DNA of 64,000 bases from contig CM043947.1 in the NCBI GenBank assembly GCA_014529385.2, positions 120,046,891 through 120,110,890 on the forward strand, written 5' to 3'. Positions 1 to 11,759 of the stretch are shown here, one piece after another. The DNA is from Adiantum capillus-veneris. Taxonomy: Eukaryota; Streptophyta; Polypodiopsida; Polypodiales; Pteridaceae. The position numbers and the translations under genes are program-made. The notes under the pieces are model-generated. The model was given only the letters and a program-made list of their open reading frames with translations, was not told where the DNA came from and searched no databases. Numbering within the stretch: position 1 is the first letter of the stretch; each line of letters opens with the position of its first letter.

Positions 1-1
1 T

Positions 2-3000
2 AAAGAGATAGTGGCAAAGGCACTCAGACTGCCCACAGAAGGAATGACCATGCAAGCAAGGGACAGGAAAACTGCATGCACATTTACCAAAGAGACACTC
101 GTGGCTACATTCGTCGACCTTATTCACAAACAAGTGGAAGAGCGAGCCCGTTTGTACCACCAGCACTTCCATTTCTTGGCAAAAAGGCCACCAAGGTACA
201 CTACGCCCAATCATGCCGTGGCCACCACATTCACTCAGGTTCTCAAGTCGACAACAAGACAACCAGTGGACCACGCGCAATATGTCTTGACAACCTTGAA
301 GGGCACCAAGAAGGAAGGCAAAATCACGTACTTGGGTGCGCCAGAGGTCTTGACTAGAATAGCATATCATCCCATCGGTATGGCTGACAACCTACCGCCT
401 GTCCCTGATCAAAATACATGGATATTGGTAGCACAACCCTCTCCAAGAGCTACAAGGTCAGGTAAAAGATCACATAAATTTGATGAAGAGTCAGCTGACA
501 GCTCGCCGAAAAGGCACAGCTGTGAGAGTTCAGATAACGAATAAAGGAGACAACAAATTGAAGAGATGAAAAGAAAAGTTGTAGCCACCCATCAAGAGGA
601 GCCAGTGAAAAAGCAAGCTCGATTTGAGAGAACAAAATAGGCGTACCAGCGCAGTAGGCAAGCACAAGGGAAGGACCCAGAAAAATGGGTACCTGCTGGA
701 CTTAAAGGCCCTCTAACAAAGAATCATACAAGCAAAGAGGCTAATGATCCAACAGATCATTTAGAGAGAATGTACGAAGAGGTTGAAGCTCTAAAGCTAA
801 AGGAGGTAGAAGAAGCTGCTAAAAAAGCCAAGGAGGCGGAAGACCAAAGGCAAGCCGAGGAAACGGCTAGACAAGAACAAAGTTATGGATCTCCTCGACC
901 CACCTCACCGCCTACAGAACAACAAGACCATCCCATGCCTAGCCCACCACCATCACCTGCAAGCAAAGACACCAATGAAGCAGAGCCTGAGACAGAGAAA
1001 GATTCTGAGTCCACCAAACCAACAGACTCTGCAAAAGAAGCTGACTAGCACAACGGACAAAAAGAAAAAGAAGCCGAGCCGGAACAAGAGAAGGCCACAG
1101 AAGATACTCAAAAGCCAGAAGAGAAAAGGGCAAGTAGATCTGAACAAGAGTCTGCTAAAGAAGCAGATGCGAAAAAGGAGTCTACCACTGCACATGCGAA
1201 AGAAACTAAGCCATAGAAGGCAGAAAGGCCGGCACTTGAAGAGACAGCAAGGTCTGATCCAACACCATCTACTTCCACTCAACCAAAAACTGTCGAGGCA
1301 TCAAAGCCTCAGGATGCCCAAGAAGAAGACCGACCATCTACCTCTACACAAGAACCACCAGCAATTACGACGCGGCAAGAATCCATACATGAGGCTACAA
1401 GCACATCCCAACTGGCAAGATAGGAGGAGTGGCAGTCAAATAACGAGGTAATTGTCCAAGTCAATGAATATGCACGGCAGATGCAGGAAATGACGGAGCG
1501 ACTCCGCTCAGAAGCACTAAACCGAAGCACAAAGGCCAAAGGACTTGAGATGGTGATCGAAGCTCTCCAAGGAGAGTTAGAAGACAGGATGATTGTCATC
1601 ACTGATCTTCAAAGGCAGGTGCAAGAGCTGAAGGCAGAAGTGGAACAACATCAGTTAGCCAAAGATAGGCAACAAAAAGAAATGGAAGAGTTAGATGATC
1701 TACTCACCAAATTATCTGATGCCTGTAAAGCAAAAGACGAGCAGCTGACAGAAGTTACGAACGAACTTCTTACAACATCCGTGTTAGCTCAAAAAATTCA
1801 GGTGCAATTAGATGTCGCCAATGCTTCTCTGCAGTATTCTGAATAGAAGGCACTTGAAAAGAAAAACAGAGACCTTGAATTGGAATTAAAACTAGAACAA
1901 TCACAACGTAGAGACCTAGCATTAATGCGGGTTTAGAGAGAGGAGGAGCTTCTAAAGGAGATAGTAGAACTAAAGCAAATTAATCAACTCCTCAGAGATG
2001 GGAAACCAGACACACAGGAAGAGGCAAGCACTTCAGATCCGCCATAGATAGACATACCCTCGATCTCATTTGTTAAGTTTGAGACACAGTCAATAGCAGA
2101 GCCAAGTGGTGACGAATATTTTTAGATTAACATCACGGATGAAGACACGGTGACAATGGTCCAGCTGTCAAAAGTTGAAGCAGACGCACTAAAGGAGAAG
2201 ATCACTCTAGAGGTGGATGAGCAGTGGAAAGCCGCAATGGATTGGGAGTTGAGAGTTTTACACTCTGTCAACGTCACTCAACTCACTCCCAATCAGATCA
2301 ACGCTCAATGGCATCAACAATCCCTACCGTACCCTCTCATCAAAGTGGAACTATTACAGGTGAAAGAGACGTTGTACAAAGATATGCAAGAAGATGGCGC
2401 AGATAAGGACCACCCCAAGTGGAGGTTAAGCTGGCTAAACAAGAATCTGAGATACCTGATTCTATTTACGAGAGCACCTGCAGCCCTTCAAAGAGATCCA
2501 ACCTTCTGTCATGTACCCAGAGTAAGGACATGGCAAGCGCATGAAGCACTGCAAAAGAAGAGGCCAACTTGGCTTAACTTCCCCAGGCTGCCAGCTCCAG
2601 AGAGAGGACAGGCAATAGAAGAATACATGATGAAAATTCTAACAGGCGCCATGTCTTTCTTCAAGAGTCTGCCAGATCTCTCCTGTGCCATGTTATATAA
2701 GATTTGCAGAATGTTGCTAACATGTATACAAGTTTTTAATGAGCTTGAGAAAACAGGAGCCCCATGGCTATCATTCTTGGAAGGAAACAAAGGCTTATGC
2801 TACAATCTGAGTGAGCAACCTTCAGAAGAAGTCCTTTACAGATTATATGCCAGATGTATGTTCCTACCATCGAATAATATGCTAGCCTTTGAAGAAGCTT
2901 TCTACACTGGATTCTTCACCTGGCGAACGAAGATATTTACACTGGTGATCAGCAACCTAACATCCAGGTTTGTAGGCTACTCAGCGGTGGAGCTAAAGAA

Positions 3001-3124
3001 TAAAGTAACAATGCAATTTCTGCAAGTACCCAACAAAGAAAGAAGAATCAGATACTAGAAGGCACTGGACACGCTTAAAGACCGCCTTGCCAGTTGTCAA
3101 CCCAAAGACTATTTTAGCCCATAA
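2..3124 (+). pseudogene. Accessory ORF (aORF-like) of G1, unknown function, decayed by in-frame stops
   Basis: One reading frame runs from the window edge to TAA at 3122-3124 (about 1,040 codons) with no frameshift that I can see, but with in-frame stops at 542 (TAA), 638, 1046, 1214, 1421, 1844, 1934, 2045, 2123 and 3056 (all TAG). The N-terminal part (to ~440) matches the G2 accessory ORF at 41086-41350. The middle (770-1450) is rich in K, E, P and S and low in complexity. 1480-2040 is a heptad-like coiled-coil region. The C-terminal third (2150-3058) is globular-looking with FYTGFFTW near 2910, again matching G2 (41900-41960). The fold resembles in outline the putative plant transposon protein domain found in accessory ORFs of some Tat-lineage elements, but I cannot confirm this by search. 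Start codon is off-window. Confidence 0.6.
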
Positions 3125-3149
3125 ATTTGTGTCAAGGGACGACACAGGC

Positions 3150-3163
3150 GAGGAGGGGGGCAA
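3150..3163 (+). other. Polypurine tract of G1
   Basis: The purine run GAGGAGGGGGGCAA lies immediately before the TG of the putative 3' LTR. It is nearly the same as the tracts at 37877-37890 and 42066-42079, and its position 26 bp after the accessory ORF is as in G2. This is the expected priming site for plus-strand DNA synthesis. Confidence 0.7.
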
Positions 3164-4085
3164 TGTCAGCAGTAAGCTAACACGGACATCATTTTTTCAG
3201 AATTCTCTTTGTAATACATTTATTATTTTGATAAATCGAGAATATTGTAACTCCTATTTTCTTGGATAAACTTTGTAATTAATGAGCCGGGGCTACAAGC
3301 CTCTAGATTGTATCAGCCAGTCATCACCCAGCTTTGGTAGGACTCCATATTATTAGTTTTGACCACCCAAAAACCTTGGCTAAGGTATAAAAGCCAATTT
3401 TTGTAAGTTTCTTATAAGTTTTTGGATAAGAAATACACAGCGTGAGCTAACGGCGCTCACTCCTCTCCTTCTCGCGCTTCCTACTCCCTCTTCGATTGTC
3501 ACATTGCGATTGCGTTTGTTGCATTGCAACCGTAGGTAAGAGCTCTACGCATTGACGTAAGCCATTCACAATATTTTGTAGCTTTCGGCATCGTCGACCC
3601 GGGACCTAATTTCATCATAACTAGGAGTTTACATGTTCAAATAAAAAACTAAGCATATGTGGGGTATTGGGACATCATTGCTAAGCATTTAGATGCATTC
3701 TGGGTCAAAAGCGACTAGGTCAAAATTCCACTGCTATTAATAATCGCGATTTTGGAACTTGACCTAAAATGGGATTTGAGGCCATAGGCATGTGTGCTTA
3801 GGTATTATAAACTTGTCCTAGAAGTTTTGTTATATTTGGATGTCGTTTGATGCTGTAGCGGATGTGATTTGCTTGTCAATGAGCGATTGGCTTTTGGTGA
3901 TTTCAATCACTTGAGTATAGCTTGAGTTAGATGCGAGTTGTTAGTTGTTTTCCGAGAGATTGACACCCTCTTGTAGCCTCTATGTACTAGTCGAGTCAGC
4001 TTCATCCCATGGTTTGACAAATTAATCGTGGTTTTCGCTAATACTGCAATAAGATAGGATGGTGAGGTTAGACATGCATCCCACA
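3164..4085 (+). repeat. 3' LTR of G1 (end approximate)
   Basis: It begins TGTCAGCAG right after the purine tract. It has a TATA-like box TATAAAAG at 3386, and 3' portions such as a GATTGACACCCT segment near 3958 resemble the U5 side of the G2 LTR (GGTTGACACCTTATG near 21965). I place the end at CATCCCACA (4085), which gives 922 bp, close to the 934-949 bp of the G2 LTRs. The start is well supported; the end is a guess because no 5' LTR is visible. Confidence 0.6.
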
Positions 4086-4209
4086 TGAGTGGATAGTATT
4101 AAGAACATCAAAAATATACAACCTCGAGCTCAGACTGAGCCTCAAGGGTTACAGGATTGCACATTATCTGCTTGGCAAAAAAATCACTTCCACCCCTATG
4201 CTTTCCCTA

Positions 4210-4659
4210 TTACAAGATGTTATGTATTGTTCTAGACCAGTCCTCTGAGGCTTGTTTGCCTCCGATCATGTGTATCGTCACTCTGCTCTCTTGTATGATT
4301 TCACAAAATCTTGCCATAGCCATATCCCTCTCAAACACGTGGCGGTTCCTTGCTTGCCAAATATCGTGCAAGAAGTAGTACCTGATTATTTGAGTGCAAA
4401 CAAGAAGAGCAGGACTTCCCAACCTGTTACTACCAAAGAACAGATCATTCTTGAAGAGCTTAATTTGCCATGTCCTTTGAATCCACTTGCATATTTTCCC
4501 AGCCATGCCCCTAATTGCCTGGCATCCTATGAAAAGGTGGGCTAGGTCTTCACTAGCTATTCTGCACCCCGAGCAACAATCAGACCCAATGCCTCTTTCT
4601 TGTACCTTTACTCCCGTCGACAGAGCACCCCACATCACTTTCCACAAAAATATCTTCAT
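4210..4659 (-). pseudogene. LINE C-terminal zf-RVT-like zinc finger (N1)
   Basis: The frame opens with KIFLWKVMWGALSTGVKVQ and continues with DCCSGCRIASEDLAHLFIGC. This gives a C..C..H...C pattern characteristic of the zf-RVT domain at the end of plant LINE ORF2. It ends at a stop near 4210. Sequence further down (3' UTR) is not recognisable. Confidence 0.75.
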
Positions 4660-5239
4660 ATACTAAGGCCACCTTGGCTTCCAGATGTTCTCCATGATTC
4701 CCTCCCATCGCTTTTCCGTCCAATGTCTCTTCCATAATTTGTTGAGGGGGCTACACCAATTAGCCTCATGCAATAATGCATGGTAAATGCCTTTAGAGTG
4801 TGGTTTCCAAAAGAGGCTACTCTCGGGCCATCTCCAAGCGCCCCATTCAAAGTTGGATTCACAAAAATGGCATCACCACCTTATCAAGATCTTTCATCAC
4901 CCTATAGACTAGTAAGATCTCAAAGCCATTCAATTGAAATTGGATGGCTAGAGAGTCAACCATTTTCCAGCACTTCTTATTGCCATCCCCGAATCGCTCT
5001 AGTTGAACGAGCCCCTTATTATTCACCGTCTTGGCCATTTCTATCCAGTAAGGGCTTTGCGGCGGCCCCAATATTTTAGAGAGCCAAGGGGAGCATTGCA
5101 GTATGGAGTTCTTAAAGTATCTGGTTACTTCCCCCCATTCCAAAACCTCAGTAGCACTTTTGCACTTCCTCATCAGCTCCCCTAAGAGTCCACCAAATCT
5201 AAGAGACCACTTCAGGGCAAGAAGTTTGTCGTGCATCAC
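4656..5239 (-). pseudogene. LINE ORF2 connection region (N1)
   Basis: Two overlapping minus-strand frames (5239-4859 and 4862-4656) continue the LINE towards its C-terminus. They contain WSLRFGGLLGELMRK and GPPQSPYWIEMAK segments, the kind of sequence found between RT and zf-RVT in plant L1 elements. A frameshift separates them. No catalytic role is expected. Confidence 0.6.
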
Positions 5240-5297
5240 AACCCCCTCCCACTTTCCCCCTTCCGATCATTGTTTTGTGCACCAAGCATTTCCTTGG

Positions 5298-6032
5298 TCA
5301 TGATAGCAAAGCTTGGTCCTGTTTAGCCAATGAGACCATAAATTTGGCACAAAGGGCCTCAGCATGAGATACAGGGTTAAGAATGCCGAGCCCTCCTTGG
5401 TCTACCGGGCGGGCAACCACCTCCCATCTAGCCCACTGCCATGGCCGGGAGGTTTTCATGTTGTTCTTCCAAAGAAACATTTTCACTGGTTTTAAGAATT
5501 CTTTCCAGTTACACTTAGCCATCTTGAGCACAGGACTGAGGAAAGCAATATACGGGATCATAAAAGCATTGATCACTCTAATCCGGCTTTTGAAGGGTAG
5601 GAGAACAAACTCCCACCTTCTCATTTTGGCGCTTCTTTTTTCAATGATCCATTGAAATATTTGACGGTGGGTTACGTCCACCCCTATGGGGGCTCCCAGG
5701 TGTCTAAATATACACCCTTTTGAGATAATCTCTCCTGTCCAAATTGCAGGGTCAAAAGAGTCGTTCTCCGATAGGGAGATTAGTCTTGACTTCTCTATAT
5801 TGCACTTGGATCCTGAGGCCACGGAAAATGTTTGCACAATCCCCAGAGCTCTCCTGACAACTTGAGGACATGCCTTCAAGAATAGGAGCGAATCATCTGC
5901 GAACATTTTGGCCAGTAGCTGGTCGTTGCCCTGCAATGCCAGACCTTGAATCTCTCCCCACTCTGCACTAGCTTTGAGCATTATAATGAGAGGATGCGAC
6001 CCGATGGCAAACAGCAAAGGGGCAGGGGACAC
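5298..6032 (-). pseudogene. LINE reverse transcriptase, catalytic FADD segment and thumb (N1)
   Basis: This continues the RT after a frameshift. FADDSLLF at about 5895 is the catalytic motif, followed by the GSKCNIEKSRLISLS and HLGAPIG segments typical of plant L1 RT and the WE(F)VLLPFKSRIRVINAF connection. It ends at a stop near 5298; later fragments lie in other frames. The match to the plant LINE family is clear by eye. Confidence 0.85.
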
Positions 6033-7059
6033 CCTTGCTTAATGGACCTTTTAACCTCAAAAGATCCCATAATTCTATCATTAAACAAGAGCTCTGATTG
6101 GCTGCCACCGCCTAGTGTGCGTATGAGGCAACAAAGGCGAGGCCCAAAGCCCAGAGCTCCCATGACTTCTTCTATATAGGACCATTCTATACTACCATAG
6201 GCTTTGTCGAGGTCCACCTGTAGCAAGATGCACTCTTGCTTGGAGAAGGATGCATACTCTATTCCTACCATTGCTGCCAAGATATTGTCATATATAGATC
6301 TCCCTTTAATGAACCCGTGTTGATGGGGAGAGATGATCCGACTTAGGAGGGGGGCAAGTCTGAGAGCTATCACCTTGGCAATAATTTTGTATGCTACTGA
6401 CATCATCGTAATGGGACACCAATGTTTAAGTTGAGAGCAGCAAATCTGTTTGAGGATGGGCTTGATAAGCCCTCTCTTAACACTTGCATCCAGCGACTCT
6501 TCAAAAACAGCTAAATTGGCCATTCGTGTGACTGGAACCTTGAGATCATCCCAAGATTCCCTGAAGAATCCAGCCGTCAATCCATCCCAGTCGGGGGACT
6601 TTTCATTGCCAAGAGCTTTTAGTGCCGCTGAGAATTCCTCATCAGAGAAGGCCTTTTCCATGCGGTTGGCTTCCTGATGAGGAACCTTCTTTTCAACACT
6701 TCCAAGTAAAGATGCCCGGGCTTCTTCCACTTCCTGAGATTGGGTCTCTGGCTGGTCGATAATCTGGCTGAGATACTTGAGCATAAGTGCAACCATCTCA
6801 TCTTGGTTTTGAATTTTATTCCCTTTCTCATCATTGAGCACTTGCACGCGGCCTCGACTTTTCCTCACTTTTAGAGCCCTAAAAATCTGTGCTTGGTTAG
6901 AAGGCTCTGGTTTCAAGAAAGTTTTCGTGGATAGGAATCTTGCCTTCTTGATTTCCTCCAGCTATTCGTTGGCCAGATGAGATTTAGCTTCAAGCCATCG
7001 CTTGTGCTCATCTTCGTTAGCCAGTCTGGTAGCCTTCCTAGAAGCTAATTTCTTAAGAA
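5981..7059 (-). pseudogene. LINE reverse transcriptase, N-terminal half (N1)
   Basis: The frame reads from about 7059 down to 5981, with one in-frame TAG near 6963. It carries the usual plant L1 RT landmarks: NEKSPDWDGLTAGFF, a WCPITMMSVAYKIIAKVIA stretch, HQHGFIKGRSIYDNI, VDLDKAYGSIEW and IKQGCPL. These belong to fingers and palm of RT. The catalytic F-A-D-D is in the next fragment, reached by a frameshift near 6020. It would have catalysed target-primed reverse transcription. It is inactive as it stands. Confidence 0.85.
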
Positions 7060-7282
7060 TTAAGATAATGCTTAATTCTTATCAAGAATTCATGTGTGTG
7101 CATAAAAATCATTGTGTGTGTAATGCACCAAAGAAGGAAAAAACTGCCATCTTGAAGCACACACCTAAAAATACACCCTTAAAAGCGTGCACACAACTTC
7201 TTGATGACAGCATACCCACTAGCAGACCTTGTACCTATTATCAGCGGCCCTTGTTGTTGCAAGGCTCACCACGAGCTCATTC

Positions 7283-7302
7283 ACACACACACACACACAC
7301 AA
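7283..7302. repeat. (CA)n microsatellite in family L copy A
   Basis: A short run of CA dinucleotides in the 5' half of the internal region. Equivalent runs sit at 12642-12662 (copy B) and, hugely expanded as (GT)n, at 46042-46094 (minus-strand copy). Confidence 0.8.
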
Positions 7303-7724
7303 GCATGCTCGTGATTATAGGCACGACCCCACCGTTGTTGCATTCGGCTGGCCACTGTGTGAAAACCCCACAAAAAGACACACACACATACACTCTTCTT
7401 TGTTGCTTATGGTGCTTGTGAGCTTCACTTGGTGCTGATCGTAGGATTCCACCCACTCACCAAGCCCACCACTTGCCTCTGGATGCCCGATTTATATGCA
7501 ACCATTAATACAAGTCCACACCCACTTTTGGCAGGTTTCACTTTTTGCTGCCGTTTTGTTTGCTTTTGCCTCTATTTTTAGCTTGCAAACAAAGCACATA
7601 TACTCCTATCACATGGAGTTTGGCCCACAAAATTAGTACTCTTAGAAGTTATTGGTGGCTTAACCTCTCCGTTATAGCCTTTAGTAGACCCACCATCAAA
7701 CACACATGCTGTTGTGACCCCAGT

Positions 7725-7766
7725 AACTAGTACCAGTAACCAGTAACCAGTAACCAATAACCAATA
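7725..7766 (+). repeat. Short tandem repeat of ACCAGTA units
   Basis: About six units of a 7-bp motif (ACCAGTA, with some ACCAATA) directly precede the minisatellite. Shorter forms are at 13086-13116 and, inverted, at 45585-45630. Confidence 0.75.
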
Positions 7767-7767
7767 A

Positions 7768-8449
7768 AGGTCAGAACCAAGCGATAAGAGGCCTTGGCCA
7801 GCCACTCAACCCCCTATGTTCCTGGTCTTGACCCTGTTGCAAAAATGGCGTTCACCAAAGGCAAATCAAAAGAGGTCATAACCAAGCGAAGGGAGGCCTT
7901 GGGCAGTCTCTAAACCCCCTATTGGCCTAGTCTTGACCCTACTGCAAAAATGGCGTTCACCAAAGGCAAATCAAAAGAGTTCATAACCAAGCGAAGGGAG
8001 GCCTTGGGCAATCCCTAAACCCCTTATTCGCCTCGTCTTGATCAACCACTGAAAAAATAGCATTCATAAAAGAAGGTCAGAACCAAGCGATGGGAGACCT
8101 TGGGTAGCCACTCTACCCTCTATTTGCCTGGTCTTGACCCCGCTACAAAACTGGTGTTCATTTTTTAAAAAAAAGGTCATAACCAACCGATGGGAGACCC
8201 TGGACACAACCCCCTATTCACCTGGTCTTGACCCCGCTACAAACATGGAACTCATTAGCAAAAGGTCAGAACCAAGCAATGACGGACCTTGGGCAGCCAC
8301 TCAACCCCCTATTCGCTTGGTCTTGACCTCACTGCAAATGGCGTTCACCAAAGGCATATCCAAAAAAGTCAAAACCAAGCGATGGGAGACCTTGGGCCGC
8401 CACTCAACCCCCTATTCGCCTAGTCTTGACCCTGCTGCAAATTGGGTTC
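7768..8449 (+). repeat. Family L minisatellite, copy A (about 7 units of 87-106 bp)
   Basis: Units start with GGTCAKAACCAAGCGATGGG and run through CCTTGGGCAGCCACTCAACC, CCTATTCGCCTGGTCTTGAC and CTGCAAAAATGGCGTTCACC. Unit starts are near 7768, 7874, 7979, 8075, 8175, 8262 and 8368. Spacing varies because the AAAGGCAAATCAAAAG spacer is sometimes lost. Reading frames crossing the array are broken and not conserved between copies, so I treat it as non-coding. Confidence 0.9.
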
Positions 8450-10775
8450 ATACTCATTTCTCTGATATGAATGTCATCTGTATGTCCTATGCATAGTTGA
8501 GCTTCATTGCACAAATGCTTTTGACTTATGCATGATCTAGTGCTTTGCTTAATTGAAAGATTCTCTTTGTACTAACTGAAAAAATCTTGGTGATATGTTT
8601 GGGCAGCTTTTGAGAGTTACATTGCACATGAAAAATGCTTGATCGAGACATTCTATGTACTAAGATTTGGGGTTCACATTGACTGTGCACTTTAGTGCTT
8701 GCTCTAGATGAAAACTCCTAATTACATAGCACTAAAGTTGAGATTTTGTGAATGATCATGGGAGAGCATTAAAAATTTCAGGCTTGTGATTGATTGTGAA
8801 TTCTATTAGTGCTTGTATTGATTGAGAAATGTTTTAGCACTAACAATTGAGCTTCATTTTGAAGGGATGTGGCAGGCGTGTGATTTCATTGATCCAAGAA
8901 GGGGTCATCATTGCAAAAAATTGCAAAATTTGGCTATTCTTTGGATTGAAAGTTGTATACATGCTAGCACATAGCTTGATCAAAAGTTAAATTTTTTCAT
9001 TTTGAGCCAATGTTTAATCAACTTTTTTGAGAGCTTTCAAGTACAAATTTTGGCTATTGAGAGCTATTTACTTTCATTTCAAGTCGAAATTATCTCTAGC
9101 TCATAGATTCCTCTAAAAATTGTAAAATTTCATGTGAGCTAGTTGTTAGCCAATTTTTTTGAAAATCTTTAAAATGTAAAATTTGGCTTTGAAGAGCCAC
9201 TTCGTTTCATTCAAAAGTTGCATTATTTTCAGCTCTTGGCTTTATGTTTCCATATTTCATTGAGCTAAAAATTAATCAAGCTTTTGAATCATACATGAGA
9301 GATTGTAAACTATAAAATTTTCTTATGTAGAAGCTCATTTTATCTCTCATTTTTTATATGTATGCATAAATTTGCTATGAAAGAGCATCATGTGCATAAC
9401 CAAAGGCACTTTTTTCCCTTGGGTTTTTTCCCTTTGGCAAATTTGGGTATGCAAGACCCTAGCTTTAGGTTTTCATTAATATCTTTTGTGTGCATTTGGC
9501 TTTGAATAATTTGCCTTTTGTAGCTTGTGTTTTCACTTAGCTTCAAATGAGCTTCTTTTGCAAATAAAAAGGATCAAGAGACTTCTCTACACAAAGGGGA
9601 TGGTTACTCAAGGATGCTCAAAAGAGCATGAATAGGTGTAATCCTTCCATGATTTTTCTCTTTTGTTTATCTCTTCATTTCTCTTGCTTGGCTTAAGTAA
9701 TTTTTGCTCTAAGCTATGGTTTTTTCATGTTTGAAAGTAGGCATCCTAAAGTTTCAACACTTTGCTTTGTGAATATTAGCTCATCAAAAAATTAGGTTTT
9801 ATGTGTGTTAATCATAGGTAATTGGCATTGACCTTAGATTAATGTAGGTTCATTTCTCATTAGTCCTAGACTCTTAGTGATAGTCTTAATACTACATTCA
9901 TTTTTAACATGACCTAGGGCTATGATTAGGCTTTAGTCCTTTAGTCCAATCGCCATTAGCATCTCATAAAGAAAGAAATAAGGAAGTGCTAAAAAATGAA
10001 ACAATGAAGCAAAAAAGTGTCAAGAAAAAGGAGTAAAAATGCTACTAGACACATGAAAAGAAAATATCTATGTTATGTTCTGTCTTTGTGAGGCTAGCAC
10101 CTTATTGGCACTTGGCAGGCGAGGGGAATCACCTTGGCTCGCTTGGTCAAGGCCCTAAACCAATGCTCTGAGTTCATACGGGTTAGCCGTCGCCTTGGTA
10201 GGCTAGTAGGCTTTTGGAACACCTTCTTGAGGGTTCAAGGAGCCAAGAGTTGCAGCTAGACCTACCTTGGGGTGGTAGCCTTGTGGTGTGTTTTACTTTT
10301 TTCAATGAATGACAAAAACAAAACTTCCATGATCTTCAAAAAGCTTTGACAATGTACTCATAGATTAGGAGCTTTTTTATAGCCCATAGATATGATAGAC
10401 TTGAATGATTTATTAAGATTGGTCACATAGTTTTTAGGCTAGTAGGTTTATGAACTTGTATTAGCCTAGGGTCATAATTGATTGCTTGTGTTTCATGCAT
10501 AAAACTCAAATTTCAAGTGGTTTAATCTTCATGTAGTTTAGGTGTTTTTTTTCTTTATGTTGTCTAGTTTTTTACTATGATTCATCCATCTTTTGAAAGC
10601 AAAAAATTCACTTTGCATGATAGTTCATTGTGCTTCATGTTTTATTCATTTTTGGTGTCCTTTGATGCTCATTATTTATTCTTATGTTTTGCAGCTTAAC
10701 ATTTTCTCCATGGACTTGATTTCTACCATGTCTCTGTGTTTTGCTTCACCAGCACACAAGGATGTGCGCCAAATT
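8450..10775 (+). other. AT-rich non-coding internal region of family L, copy A
   Basis: About 2.3 kb of AT-rich sequence, closely matched by 13850-16190 and, inverted, by 43029-44890. It holds many GAGAGC/AAATTTTGGC-like phrases, for example repeated AAATTTTGGCTATTGAGAGC, which look like very old diverged repeats. I see no coding domain. Confidence 0.7.
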
Positions 10776-10788
10776 AGGAATGGGGGAA
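10776..10788 (+). other. Polypurine tract before LTR-A
   Basis: AGGAATGGGGGAA directly precedes the TG of LTR-A. The equivalent tract is GGAAAGGGGGAA before LTR-B (16193-16204), and the inverted form TTCCCCCCTTCC follows LTR3 at 20973. Confidence 0.75.
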
Positions 10789-11740
10789 TGTTAGCAGCGG
10801 CTAACACATGCTACACCGGTTATGTATCAAGTGGGAGAATGCTATGGATGTCACAATGTTTCCCACACACTTTGTAAAGTCTTGGGCTCACTTGGAGTTC
10901 CAAAGTTGCATATGCTAGCCTAGAGGGCTCAAGCTTAAACCCATAGTAGAAGGGATTGTGGGGTAAGCCTTTAAAAGGAAGCCTTTAGGCAAGGAGGTTT
11001 CATTCTTGAGTATCGACTCTTGAGGATCCACTTTTGAGAGTTCCCTCTCTCTAGAGTGTTCACTCTTTGGCCTAGCCTTGAGCTTAATACCCATGCTTGA
11101 GAGGCTAGTGCTAACCATTGTAATTAGAGTAAGCTTTTCTTGATTAACTAATTCTTATTTTCTCATTAGTCTACTTCTTCTCTACATTTTTTCTTGTCAT
11201 GAAGTAGTATTACTCTTTCATTATTCTAGATTGGAGAGATGTATGTACTTCTTGCTAGTAACCACTCCTATTCTTCCATAAGCATTTCGATTTGTGATAT
11301 TTAGCATCACTAATTAGGTTGATTAAGTTGGTTCGTAATTTTGTAATTAGTGTGTGTGCCCTATTGTTTGCTTGTGTGTAGATAGGTTTTATGAAGCTCT
11401 AGCACCATTCACCTCGTGTGTGTAGCTATTGATGAAGTGCTATGATTGACGCGTGGTAGTTAGTGTGTGCTTATCTTTAGTGTGCTTGATGTTTCTAGTC
11501 TATGGTAAGTCGAACTTTGGTGGGCTTGATGTGTGTAGGAGTTGTTTGATTAGTGATTAGAGTAAGTTTAGAGTTAGTCTTTCCATGGCTAATCTCTACT
11601 TGCAATGGAGAGGTGATCTCTTAAATCCTGTATTCCATTCATCCGATACTCGTGCTTCCATGCTCTAGCCGGGTTTCCGATCCACGGATTGATAATTCTG
11701 TGTGGGTTTCATTTAGGTCGTGCTACAATGCCTCCCAACA
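10789..11740 (+). repeat. LTR-A of family L
   Basis: 952 bp, beginning TGTTAGCAGC and ending CCTCCCAACA, between a purine tract and a primer site. It matches LTR-B at the same length and the inverted LTRs at 17423, 19324, 20047 and 47027. A TATA-like TTTAAAAG lies near 10971. It serves as 3' LTR of copy A and 5' LTR of copy B. Confidence 0.9.
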
Positions 11741-11741
11741 T

Positions 11742-11759
11742 TTGGCACCGCTTCCGGGT
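11742..11759 (+). other. Primer binding site after LTR-A (tRNA-Asp type)
   Basis: TTGGCACCGCTTCCGGGT follows the LTR end. The best preserved copy, inverted at 47008-47026, reads TGGCGCCGTTGCTGGGGA, close to the complement of the 3' end of plant tRNA-Asp. The copy here has decayed. Confidence 0.75.

Larger units (their letters stand above)
1..4085 (+). mobile_element. G1: 3' part of a large Ty3/gypsy (Tat-like) LTR retrotransposon
   Basis: The left edge of the window lies inside an LTR retrotransposon whose 5' part is missing. Visible in order are a long accessory reading frame (2-3124), a purine tract (3150-3163) and a 3' LTR (3164 to about 4085). No gag or pol domain lies inside the window. 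Assignment rests on homology of its reading frame and LTR layout with the giant element at 21148-43028: the shared motifs KRP..YR/T.P..A.ATTFT and F.FYTGFFT occur in both. Target duplications cannot be tested because the 5' end is outside. Tat-like placement is inference from G2. Confidence 0.7.
4160..7062 (-). mobile_element. N1: degenerate plant LINE (L1-like), ORF2 only
   Basis: A minus-strand non-LTR retrotransposon remnant. It contains reverse transcriptase followed by a C-terminal zinc-finger region, all broken by frameshifts. No endonuclease domain is visible: the 5' side stops at about 7062, where family L sequence begins. No poly-A tail is evident at the low-coordinate end. It lies between the G1 LTR and family L copy A. 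Confidence 0.8.

Noticed and set aside
885-1451. 188-codon lysine/histidine-rich open frame
   Set aside because: It overlaps the G1 accessory frame in another frame and is a shadow of its K/E/P-rich low-complexity part.
10593-10877. 94-codon open frame crossing the internal/LTR border of family L
   Set aside because: Similar frames occur at the equivalent border elsewhere, but they cross the purine tract and LTR start and differ in length, so a protein is not supported.
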